NCBI GenBank assembly: GCA_025455635.1
Contig: JALOMF010000092.1
Coordinates: 1 to 12,170 of the forward strand
Length of the DNA: 12,170 bases
Source: Saprospiraceae bacterium
Lineage (GTDB): Bacteria; Bacteroidota; Bacteroidia; Chitinophagales; Saprospiraceae
Direction of reading: 5' to 3'
In this document: in pieces, positions 1-7,224 of the stretch
Layout: every line of letters starts with the position of its first letter
Numbering within the stretch: the stretch's first letter is position 1
Program-made: the position numbers and the translations under genes
Notes under the pieces: model-generated
What the model was told of the DNA's origin: nothing
What the model saw: the letters and a program-made list of their open reading frames with translations, nothing else
Database searches by the model: none

Positions 1-1226
1 TCGAAGTCGCAGAACAGCGCCGCCCACGACCAGTCGGTGGCGAACATGCCTGCGTACCTTGATATTTCGGAGAATTTCGGATTTCGGATTGCGGATTGCG
101 GATTTGCACCCAGGTTCATCTGCAAGGAATTGTGCGAAAACTGCTCGTTGTAGCCATAGCCGAGCTTGAACTGGAACTGCGCAAAACCATCCTCGCCGAG
201 CGAGCTGCGCAGGATTTCAGGGTCTTCGGGCATCATGTCCAAAGAGACGATGTCGGCCCAGCCGTCGTTGTTCACGTCGCCGCAGTCCACGCCCATCGAG
301 AAGCGGCTGGTGTGCTGCATGGACTCGGCCAGCACCTCCTTGAAAGTACCATTTTGCTGGTTGATGTAGAGGTAATCGTTCTCATGGAAGTCGTTGCCGA
401 TGTAGATATCCGGCCAGCCGTCGTTGTTCACATCGCCCGTGACCACGCCGAGGCCGTAGCCGATGACGGTGCTGTTGATGCCCGCTTCGAGGGTAACTTC
501 GGTGAATTTGCCGCCTTGCTCGCCTTCTTCGAGGAGGTGCGAGTCGTTGCGGAGCAGTTTGTCGCCAGACTGCGGGTGCTGTTTGCCAACGAACTGCCGC
601 CGCTGCCCGAAAGTACCATTCTGGTGCAGCGAGTGGTTGAGTTGGTACATGTCGAGGTCACCGTCAAGGTCGTAGTCGAAGAAGGTCGCTTGTGTTCCAA
701 ACACTTGAAAATCAAGGCCATAGGCAGCGGCCATGTCCTCGTAAACAGGTACGCTGTTTTCTATTTTCCGACAAATCCAGAATTGGTTTTTGCCTTTCAC
801 GCCTTGGTAGTCCCCCACCCCATTGACGTAGATGTCAAGCATCCCGTCGTTGTTGATGTCCACGACCGAAGCGCCTGTGCTCCATTTTAGGCCAGTACGT
901 TTTTCGGTTAGGCCAGCTTGTTCGGTTGCGTCCTTGAACTTGAGCTTTCCTTGATTGAGGAAAAGCTTGTTCTGGGTCTGGTTGGCTGTGAAAAACAGGT
1001 CAATCAGCCCATCGTTGTTGAAATCGCCAGCAGCGACGCCGCCCCCATTGAAGAAGTACATGTACTTGAGCACGTTGAAACCACCCGTTTGCTTGGGGTT
1101 ATTCGTGAAATCGAGACCTGTGTCACCTTTTTCCAAGAGCTTGAACTGGGCATTTTCCTCCTTATTTTGCCCGCATCCTACAATCACAACTGCTGAAAAA
1201 AGTGCAGGTATTATCCATTTGCTCAT
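1..1226 (-). CDS. VCBS/FG-GAP repeat lipoprotein, 3' end beyond window (partial)
   Basis: Open reading frame from ATG at 1226 to the window edge, 408 complete codons with no stop, so the C-terminus is missing. The start follows the preceding gene's stop by 11 bases. Residues 1-18 form a lipoprotein signal ending in a lipobox with Cys18 (VIVGC). Calcium-loop motifs of the VCBS/FG-GAP type follow, for example DFNNDGLID (68-76), DINNDGMLD (123-131), DYDLDGDLD (184-192), DVNNDGWPD (265-273) and DVNNDGWAD (317-325). This pattern implies an integrin-alpha-like beta-propeller on the cell surface. It aligns motif by motif with the N-terminal third of the larger VCBS lipoprotein at 7115-3729, so the whole protein is probably about 1100 residues with a later ASPIC/UnbV domain; that part is inference. 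Residues 374-384 come from a heptanucleotide repeat that the paralog lacks. Ligand unknown; no catalytic motif seen. Confidence 0.88.
   Translation of the reverse strand, partial: MSKWIIPALFSAVVIVGCGQNKEENAQFKLLEKGDTGLDFTNNPKQTGGFNVLKYMYFFNGGGVAAGDFNNDGLIDLFFTANQTQNKLFLNQGKLKFKDATEQAGLTEKRTGLKWSTGASVVDINNDGMLDIYVNGVGDYQGVKGKNQFWICRKIENSVPVYEDMAAAYGLDFQVFGTQATFFDYDLDGDLDMYQLNHSLHQNGTFGQRRQFVGKQHPQSGDKLLRNDSHLLEEGEQGGKFTEVTLEAGINSTVIGYGLGVVTGDVNNDGWPDIYIGNDFHENDYLYINQQNGTFKEVLAESMQHTSRFSMGVDCGDVNNDGWADIVSLDMMPEDPEILRSSLGEDGFAQFQFKLGYGYNEQFSHNSLQMNLGANPQSAIRNPKFSEISRYAGMFATDWSWAALFCDF
64..105. repeat. Heptanucleotide tandem repeat inside a coding region
   Basis: On the plus strand, positions 74-101 hold four 7-base units in tandem, two ATTTCGG then two ATTGCGG. 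A partial unit follows at 102-105, and one more ATTTCGG stands apart at 64-70. On the coding strand it is read as residues around NPQSAIRNP. Seven is not a multiple of three, so gain or loss of one unit would shift the reading frame of the VCBS lipoprotein gene. The present copy number keeps the frame open. Confidence 0.85.
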
Positions 1227-1237
1227 GTTTGTTTGCT

Positions 1238-2323
1238 TCAGATTTTTGTGAAATGGAAATGAAAGTTTTCCCCAATTTCGGTTTTGATTTTTACGAAGAA
1301 AATGCCTGGGCTTAGGCGCTCTAGGTCCAAGACAGGGCCAACCGAGGCCAAGACTATTTTTCCGGTTGCGTCAAAAACCACAACTTCACTCTGGGACGCT
1401 AGACCGACGATTTGCAATTGGCCAGAGGCTGGGTTTGGGAAAAACCCCTTGTCCCATTGCTGTTCATAGCTATTTGAAACTGGCTCCAACTCGTTGATAT
1501 TCAGCACAATATCTTGCGGCGAAGTCAATTCAACGATGAGCACATCCTCCACATTGGTGCCGTCCAGGTTGGCCTTTCTCAATTTATTTAGATTGAAATC
1601 TGCCCAATAAACCTTGCCGTTGAGCAGGTCTAAATCCAGTGCAGTCGGTGAGCCGGAGCCGGGTGAAAAAATGGTTTCGACGTTGCCACCATTCAAATCT
1701 GACCGCTGGACATTGCCGAAAGTGCAGTCCGTCCAGTACATTTTGCCCTGTGCCAGGTCAAGGCCAATGCCTTTCAGCACACCGTCAGGAACCATGACCA
1801 GCTCTTCTTGGCCTGTGCCATCAAGCTCGGCCCGGCTCACTTTGCCAATGGCAGCCCCGTCCCCCCACTCCGTCCAGTACATTTTGCCCCCGGCAATATC
1901 AAGCGCAAGCGCGTCAAGGTTGACCAATTCGTAGGTCACGAGGTCTTCTACTTCCGAACCATCAAAATTGGCCCTTTGGATTTTCTTAGTGCCGCTGTCC
2001 ACCCAATAGATTTTCTCGTTTTCAGGGTCAATTTCAAGACCTTCCGGCAATTGCAAGCCAGTTGCAATCACCACCTCCTGGGCTGTTCCATCGAGGTTAG
2101 CCCGGTAGATTTTGTCACCTACCCAATCCGACCAATACAGTTTTTGGTTGACCTTGTCAAGGGCAATCCCCTGCGCCGTGGTGTTGTCCCAAGCGATGAT
2201 GGTCTGCCGACCAGTACCATCCCTGTTGATGCGTTCGATACCGACTCCGCTGTTGATAAAATAAATATGCGACTGCCCAAAAAGCCAGCAAGGCAAGAAG
2301 AAAATGAAGCATAAATATTTCAT
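1238..2323 (-). CDS. YWTD beta-propeller protein with T9SS type A sorting tail
   Basis: A 361-residue secreted protein. Residues 1-17 form a signal peptide ending near LFGQ. Residues 20-275 carry repeats like those of LDL-receptor class B domains: YWSD (63-66), YWVD (106-109), YWTE (149-152), YWTD (196-199) and YWAD (239-242), each followed about 10 residues later by a R-A/S-x-LDGT-type turn. A degenerate first copy, IYFIN, at about 20 makes six, the number needed for a closed six-bladed propeller. Residues 293-361 look like a Por_Secre_tail type A domain: FFPNPASG start, then a VFDATGK strand and a LSPGIFFVKI strand. Such tails direct export by the type IX system and surface attachment or release. 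The ORF sits 17 bases after the upstream gene and 11 before the next, so it is probably co-transcribed. Likely a binding or scaffold protein; no catalytic residues recognised. Confidence 0.9.
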   Translation of the reverse strand: MKYLCFIFFLPCWLFGQSHIYFINSGVGIERINRDGTGRQTIIAWDNTTAQGIALDKVNQKLYWSDWVGDKIYRANLDGTAQEVVIATGLQLPEGLEIDPENEKIYWVDSGTKKIQRANFDGSEVEDLVTYELVNLDALALDIAGGKMYWTEWGDGAAIGKVSRAELDGTGQEELVMVPDGVLKGIGLDLAQGKMYWTDCTFGNVQRSDLNGGNVETIFSPGSGSPTALDLDLLNGKVYWADFNLNKLRKANLDGTNVEDVLIVELTSPQDIVLNINELEPVSNSYEQQWDKGFFPNPASGQLQIVGLASQSEVVVFDATGKIVLASVGPVLDLERLSPGIFFVKIKTEIGENFHFHFTKI

Positions 2324-2340
2324 AATTCATTGATTTTCAG

Positions 2341-3720
2341 CTAGTGGAACACTACAAAACTACCTTCCTCCAATATTTCACGTTTGGCATTTTCGTAAAA
2401 AACATCATAAATAAAATACCATGTGTAAACATCTTGGTTTGCTAGTTTCCCATTTTTTTCGCCATCCCAAAAATCGTTAAGCGGGTCGTCCGTGACAAAT
2501 ACATTGGCCCCCCAACGGTCGTAAACCTCAAAGCGTTTTGGCACAAATTCAAAGTCGCATCCAAAGCCAATTCTCAGCTCATCGTTGATGCCATCGCCAT
2601 TCGGGGAGAAAGCATTGGGCACAAATAGCCTGCACCGGCAATCAGTGGTGTTCACCTGCTGCCTGAAGGTGAACTCACCGCAGGTGTTGGTGATGGTCGC
2701 CACATATTCATCTTCTTGCTTTACGGTCAATTGCTTGTTACGCGAACCGTCAGACCACCTATACTCACCTGGAATTTGAGGTGACAGCCGAAGCTCGTTA
2801 CCGATACAAATCAAAGTATCGGGCGGAAAAAAACTGTCGTAATCCAGGTTGACAACTGCTACTTTTTCCCTCAAAACACATCCGTCAAGCGTAGCCTCTA
2901 CTTCGTAAGAACCTGTGTCCAAAGCTAGAATAAATGGGCCATCTTCACCCGTAACCCATTGAAAATCAGCATCATAAAAAGTAGCGTCCAAGTTAACGGG
3001 CTGGCCATCGCACATCAGCACTGTGTCAGGGAATGGGTCAAAAGGAACTAGCACCACATCATCCACGTACATGTAATTGAACTGCTGAGTAATGGGTAGT
3101 TGGGGCATATCTGTCTGAATCGTCACAGAATCGTCGGGTAAAAAATTACCAATCCGCAAGTTCAGTTCATTGCCTTCGGCAGCAAAGCAGCCGCTAACTT
3201 TGGTCCAGTTCTGCGTGTCATTGATGACAGTACCACGGTTCTCGGCCACAACCTTGAATGGTGAGTTGGGTTCAAAGCCCTGAACGGCCAAGCCAATTGC
3301 ATCCGTGAAAGTTTTCGCCTCGCCAGGGTTGTCGCAGTCTTGGTCGGGAGCAACAAAAAACGAGACGTAATAATACTTCCCTTTCTCAAGTGTGTCTGTT
3401 AAAGCCACATTTACATACTCCCTAGAGTTGAACACAAACAAGCCCACATACCCCACCCCATCCTTGGCGGGCAAATAGTTGCATCCTTGGTTCAATGGGG
3501 CCTGGTACGTAATAGCTACCGCACAGGGGTTGTACAAATCGGGAGTTAATGCAGCCAGCCAAGGCTCTGCAAGCCCTACTTGGCCAGAACCCGTTGGGCA
3601 TGAAACCAAGGTCTCGAAGCTGGCGTTTGGCACCATGTTCTGGCCAGATACCGCTGCAAGGAACAGGTTGAAGACCAAACATAAACAACTGATTTTCAGT
3701 GTGTTGCTATTGTTTTTCAT
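2341..3720 (-). CDS. Secreted protein with T9SS type B (CHU_C / gliding motility-associated) C-terminal domain
   Basis: A 459-residue protein starting 8 bases after the stop of the large VCBS gene. Residues 1-26 form a signal peptide (cleavage likely near AAVSGQ). Residues 27-225 begin with NMVPNASFE and contain a GYVGLFVF/REYVNV segment and a late YVDDVVLVP strand. This is the jelly-roll-like N-terminal module often seen in surface proteins of this phylum. Two Ig/PKD-like segments with paired cysteines follow at about 232-292 and 300-357. Residues 362-459 are a CHU_C domain with the hallmark FVPNAFSPNGDGIND, the FEVYDRWG strand and a WDG turn, used for T9SS export. The extreme C-terminus (EEGSFVVFH) departs from the usual GxVTLIR-like end. 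Role is probably adhesion or binding at the surface; the ligand is unknown. An enzyme cannot be excluded, but no active-site motif is visible. Confidence 0.88.
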   Translation of the reverse strand: MKNNSNTLKISCLCLVFNLFLAAVSGQNMVPNASFETLVSCPTGSGQVGLAEPWLAALTPDLYNPCAVAITYQAPLNQGCNYLPAKDGVGYVGLFVFNSREYVNVALTDTLEKGKYYYVSFFVAPDQDCDNPGEAKTFTDAIGLAVQGFEPNSPFKVVAENRGTVINDTQNWTKVSGCFAAEGNELNLRIGNFLPDDSVTIQTDMPQLPITQQFNYMYVDDVVLVPFDPFPDTVLMCDGQPVNLDATFYDADFQWVTGEDGPFILALDTGSYEVEATLDGCVLREKVAVVNLDYDSFFPPDTLICIGNELRLSPQIPGEYRWSDGSRNKQLTVKQEDEYVATITNTCGEFTFRQQVNTTDCRCRLFVPNAFSPNGDGINDELRIGFGCDFEFVPKRFEVYDRWGANVFVTDDPLNDFWDGEKNGKLANQDVYTWYFIYDVFYENAKREILEEGSFVVFH

Positions 3721-3728
3721 TGGCAGAA

Positions 3729-6700
3729 TCAGTTTGGATTCATTGTAAAAAATTCAAAGGCTTTTGGTTGCTGTCCATTAATCAAAGTCACAAGAACCTG
3801 GTCGTTTCTCCTTTTGATAAAAACCAACTGTTTTACATCTCCCCTAACCGAAAAACCACTGACCCGGTTTTCCTGCCGCTCAAATTCACCGTTTCCTTTG
3901 CCCAGCAAAACATGGCCAAAACTGGCGTCCAATTTCGAGAACTGCGGCATAAAACCCGCATCATTGCCCGCCAGAATCAGGTCGGGCAGCTTATCGCCGT
4001 TCAAATCAGCCAATTGAATGGCATTCACACTGGAAAACTGCACTTCGGTTGGCAGCGGTTTCATCGTAAATTTCCCATTCCCTTCATTAAGGGCTACGGC
4101 TGATTTGAAATATGTCGCTTCCATGACGGCAGCTTTTTTCAGCACCTCGGCAGGTATCAGCTCTTGGATACTTTTTTTGGCGTAGTCCGAGTGCCGCAGG
4201 TTTTCCTTTTTCAAGCCCGGTAGCTGGCTGGTCAACTCTTTTTTCATTGGGATTGGCATGTCCTTGCCACCGATGCTCCGGGTCATGATTTTCTCCAACA
4301 TCCCGTTGGCGTCAAAGTCGCCGACCCAGAGTTTGCAGGGCTTTTCTTTTGAACCTGTGAAATAAAAATTCTCGCCCCGGTTGCCCAGCACGAGGTCTTG
4401 GTCGCCATCACCATCAAGGTCGGCAGCCTGCACGGCGTACCACCAGCCGGGGTAGTCCGAGAGGTTGGTTTTGGCTAAACGAAGGCCTTTTTTTACTTCA
4501 AACAACATCGGGTTGCGCCATTCACCCACAATGATTAGCTCTGGCGAGGCATCGCCGCCCACGTTTGCCAAGGTCGCATCAGTGACCATGCCTAGGCGCA
4601 GCAGTTCTGGGCAAACCTCCTTCACTACGTCCTTGAACTGGCCCTTCCCGTCATTTTCGTACAAAAAATGTTGGGGGGGCGTACCATAAATCTTGGGGAC
4701 ACTACGGCTACCCACGAATAGGTCGAGGTCGCCATCGCCATCAAAATCGAGCGGGACAGCAACGGCGGTGTTCATGCCATTGAGCGGCAGCGCTTTTTCC
4801 CCAAAGATAAAATTGCCTTTTCCATCGTTGAAGTAAATCCGGTCAGCCATCCAGCGGGAATTGGGTTGCTGGTGATTACCTCCACTGCCCACGAACAGGT
4901 CTTGGTCGCCGTCGCCATCAGCGTCGAAGAAGCGGGCGGCTGTGTCTTCAAACATCGAATCTTGTTCTAGCGGCTTTTGCCTTGATTGAGCAAATCCTCC
5001 GCTTGGTGTTTGCAGATAAAGCTGCCCCGCCTGTCGCATCGCTCCGCCGATGAAAATGTCATCCAGTCCATCGCCGTTCACATCGGCCACGGCTGCCTTG
5101 GGGCCTTCCCGTGACAGCATCCTGAACGAGAGGCCCTCGTTGTAAAAATCAATGAAAGTCTTGTTTTCCTTGTGCTGCGCAAACGGGCTTTCGGCTGCTG
5201 CGAAAAGCCTGCCTGCTTGCGGTGAGAAGTCATAGAGGTTGCCCGAAACCTTGCCACTTGCTTTAGCCCAATCGAGTATCAGCGTGGAGTCGGCGGGCGG
5301 GTTCAGCATCACCGACTTGGTGAGGTCGGGCCAGATGACCAAGAGGGAGTCAATGCCCGTTTTTTGCCCCAAGCCAAATACCATTTTATAGTCCACTGAG
5401 GACTGGAAGCCACGGCTCGGCACGAGCTGGTAATTCAATTGCTCGGTGCCCCGGTAGAGGTTCACCATCGCCCCAATGGCGAAGGAGTTATTGCCTTTGC
5501 CTTTGAGTTTTACGGAGAGGTGGTGGTTTTTCAGCTTTTCGGAGGATTGGTTTTGGTAAACCAGGGCTTTTTGGTTCACGTTGCTCACCACAAGGTCGAG
5601 GTCGCCGTCGTTGTCGAGGTCGGCGTATGCAGCTCCGTTAGAGAAAGTCGGTTTTTCAAAGCCCCAAGCAGCCCCCATGTCCTCAAAACTGAGCGCCTGC
5701 CCCAACCCATCGGGGTTGCCACGGTTGCGGAATGCCTTGTTGGGAATGGGCACGGAGGGCATTTTTTCCGTGACTTTGCCCAGGTCTTCTTTTTTGCCCG
5801 TCAGTGCCATTTTTTGCATCAGGTCACTGGCGAAGAAGTCCATGAAATCTTGGTCAATGACATCTTGGTAGATACCGTTGCAAACATAAATATCACGGTA
5901 TCCGTCGTTGTCCATGTCGAACATCAAGGCGCCCCAGCTCCAGTCGGTGGCAGCTACGCCAGCAAAATTGGCGATTTCGGAAAAGGTCTTGTCCCGGTTG
6001 TTCAGGTGCAAGCAGTTCTGCATGTACTGGTGGTAAAAACCTCGGTCGAGTTTGAGTTGGTAAACATTGTAGTTTTCAAACTGAATCAGTTTTTTCAGGC
6101 GCTCTTCGTCGCCGGGCAGCATCTCTGTGGTGAAAATTTCGGGGAAGCCGTCGTTGTTGATGTCGGCCATGTCGGCGCCCATCGAGGCATGGCTGAGGTG
6201 CTCGGTCCATTGTTCGATTTCCTCCTTGAAACTGCCATTTTGTTGGTTAATATAGAGGTAGTCCCTTTCGTAGAAATCGTTGGAAATGTAGAGGTCTGGC
6301 CAGCGGTCGCCGTTCACATCGCCCACGGTCACACCCAAACCAAAGCCGATGAGCGAGCCGAAAATGCCAGCCGCTTTGCTCACATCCACGTATTTGCCGT
6401 TGTCATTGCGAAGCAACTTGTCCCCGCCACCTTTCAGAAAATCGGCCACTGGCCAGTCCTTTGCGTAGAGTTCCCGGTTATTGGCGTAGTCGAGGGTGTT
6501 GACAGGCATGAAGCTGTTGTTGAGGATGTAACAGTCGAGGTCGCCATCGAGGTCGTAATCGAAAAAGGCTGCATGGGTAGTGTAGCCGTTTTCGTTGAGC
6601 CCGTATTCGGCTGCTTTTTCGGTAAATGTTACCTCCCCGTCCCCCTGATTGGGGGTAGTGTTGATAAAAAGCTCGTTCGCTTGGTCGTCGCCCTCAAAGT

Positions 6701-7115
6701 AACCAGCATTGCAAACATAGATATCGAGCCAGCCATCGGCGTTCACGTCCACCATGACGACGCCGGTGCTCCAAGCTTTGGTACCTTTCACGCCCGCCTT
6801 TTCGGTGATGTCCTCAAACTCCATATCGCCCTTGTTGAGGTAGAGTTTGTTGTCGCCCATATTGGAAGTGAAAAATACGTCCGGCAGCCCATCGTTGTTG
6901 ATGTCGCCGGTGGCCACGCCACCGCCGTTGTAGAAATTGCGGTAGCTGAAGATGTTCATGCGCTCGGTGTTCTCGACCTTGTTGATGAAAGAGATGCCAG
7001 TTTGCGAAGCAGGCAATTCTAAGAAAAGTGCATCCTTGCGGGCTTTGTTTTCACAAGCGAGCAATACCAAAACCGCAAGCAAGGCAAGCGACCATCTCAT
7101 AGAAGTTTCACGCAT
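3729..7115 (-). CDS. Large ASPIC/UnbV and VCBS-repeat surface lipoprotein (CRTAC1-like)
   Basis: A 1128-residue protein. The signal ends in a lipobox LLAC with Cys21. An in-frame ATG at 7100 (Met6) gives an equally good signal peptide and leaves more room after the -7 element upstream, so the true start may be either. Twelve DxDxDG-type calcium loops are visible, among them DINNDGLPD (71-79), DYDLDGDLD (186-194), DLDNDGDLD (499-507), DVNGDGLDD (678-686), DFDGDGDLD (790-798) and DLNGDKLPD (1037-1045). They suggest two integrin-like propellers. Between them, about 535-610, lies an ASPIC/UnbV domain: GAMVNLY, then SRGFQSS, the FGLG turn and LLVIWPD. Residues 956-988 (KKELTSQLPGLKKENLRHSDYAKK region) resemble a linker I recall from long VCBS proteins of this phylum. 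It is the first gene of a four-gene set and has a paralog at 1226-1. Probable extracellular binding protein; no enzymatic motif seen. Confidence 0.93.
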   Translation of the reverse strand: MRETSMRWSLALLAVLVLLACENKARKDALFLELPASQTGISFINKVENTERMNIFSYRNFYNGGGVATGDINNDGLPDVFFTSNMGDNKLYLNKGDMEFEDITEKAGVKGTKAWSTGVVMVDVNADGWLDIYVCNAGYFEGDDQANELFINTTPNQGDGEVTFTEKAAEYGLNENGYTTHAAFFDYDLDGDLDCYILNNSFMPVNTLDYANNRELYAKDWPVADFLKGGGDKLLRNDNGKYVDVSKAAGIFGSLIGFGLGVTVGDVNGDRWPDLYISNDFYERDYLYINQQNGSFKEEIEQWTEHLSHASMGADMADINNDGFPEIFTTEMLPGDEERLKKLIQFENYNVYQLKLDRGFYHQYMQNCLHLNNRDKTFSEIANFAGVAATDWSWGALMFDMDNDGYRDIYVCNGIYQDVIDQDFMDFFASDLMQKMALTGKKEDLGKVTEKMPSVPIPNKAFRNRGNPDGLGQALSFEDMGAAWGFEKPTFSNGAAYADLDNDGDLDLVVSNVNQKALVYQNQSSEKLKNHHLSVKLKGKGNNSFAIGAMVNLYRGTEQLNYQLVPSRGFQSSVDYKMVFGLGQKTGIDSLLVIWPDLTKSVMLNPPADSTLILDWAKASGKVSGNLYDFSPQAGRLFAAAESPFAQHKENKTFIDFYNEGLSFRMLSREGPKAAVADVNGDGLDDIFIGGAMRQAGQLYLQTPSGGFAQSRQKPLEQDSMFEDTAARFFDADGDGDQDLFVGSGGNHQQPNSRWMADRIYFNDGKGNFIFGEKALPLNGMNTAVAVPLDFDGDGDLDLFVGSRSVPKIYGTPPQHFLYENDGKGQFKDVVKEVCPELLRLGMVTDATLANVGGDASPELIIVGEWRNPMLFEVKKGLRLAKTNLSDYPGWWYAVQAADLDGDGDQDLVLGNRGENFYFTGSKEKPCKLWVGDFDANGMLEKIMTRSIGGKDMPIPMKKELTSQLPGLKKENLRHSDYAKKSIQELIPAEVLKKAAVMEATYFKSAVALNEGNGKFTMKPLPTEVQFSSVNAIQLADLNGDKLPDLILAGNDAGFMPQFSKLDASFGHVLLGKGNGEFERQENRVSGFSVRGDVKQLVFIKRRNDQVLVTLINGQQPKAFEFFTMNPN

Positions 7116-7134
7116 GATGAGGTAAGATTATTTG

Positions 7135-7142
7135 CAAAGTTA
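7135..7142 (-). promoter_or_regulatory. Bacteroidota-type -7 promoter element for the VCBS operon
   Basis: On the minus strand positions 7142-7135 read TAACTTTG, an exact match to the Bacteroidota -7 consensus TAnnTTTG. It lies between the hairpin at 7158-7187 and the VCBS start codon, about 20 bases upstream of the ATG at 7115 and 35 upstream of the alternative ATG at 7100. No well-spaced -33 TTG is seen: candidates are 12 and 26 bases away, against a usual spacing near 20. Its placement supports independent transcription of the propeller genes, but the missing partner element lowers certainty. Confidence 0.5.
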
Positions 7143-7157
7143 GCATTCCCTAAACAA

Positions 7158-7187
7158 CGAAAGGCCGCCAAAATTGGCGGCCTTTCG
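7158..7187 (-). terminator. Hairpin terminator or attenuator downstream of susD
   Basis: A perfect 12-bp inverted repeat, CGAAAGGCCGCC paired with GGCGGCCTTTCG, encloses a 6-base AAAATT loop. The GC-rich core sits in A/T flanks, and on the minus strand the stem is followed by a short T-rich tail (TTGTTTAG). It lies 38 bases after the susD stop and 43 bases before the next start codon, the expected place for termination of susCD. The U-tract is weak, so it may act as a partial terminator, or as an mRNA 3'-end stabiliser, that sets the ratio of SusCD to the downstream proteins. Confidence 0.75.
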
Positions 7188-7224
7188 AATTTCTAGTGCA
7201 AATTGACAGGTTGCATTTCAGCAA

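Noticed and set aside
428..721. Minus-strand ORF of about 97 codons overlapping the second VCBS gene
   Set aside because: It lies in another frame of the same strand inside a well-supported coding region and has a Ser/Thr/Arg-rich frame-shift composition.
96..890. Long plus-strand open frame (about 264 codons)
   Set aside because: It is the antisense shadow of the second VCBS gene, with the same Val/His-rich pattern as the frame at 5439-7022. The minus-strand frame there is fully open and homologous to the paralog.
5439..7022. Very long open frame (about 527 codons) on the plus strand opposite the large VCBS gene
   Set aside because: It is antisense to a gene with clear signal, calcium loops and ASPIC/UnbV domain. 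Its Val/His/Ala-rich composition follows from reading the complement of repeated DxNxDG codons, and no family is recognisable.
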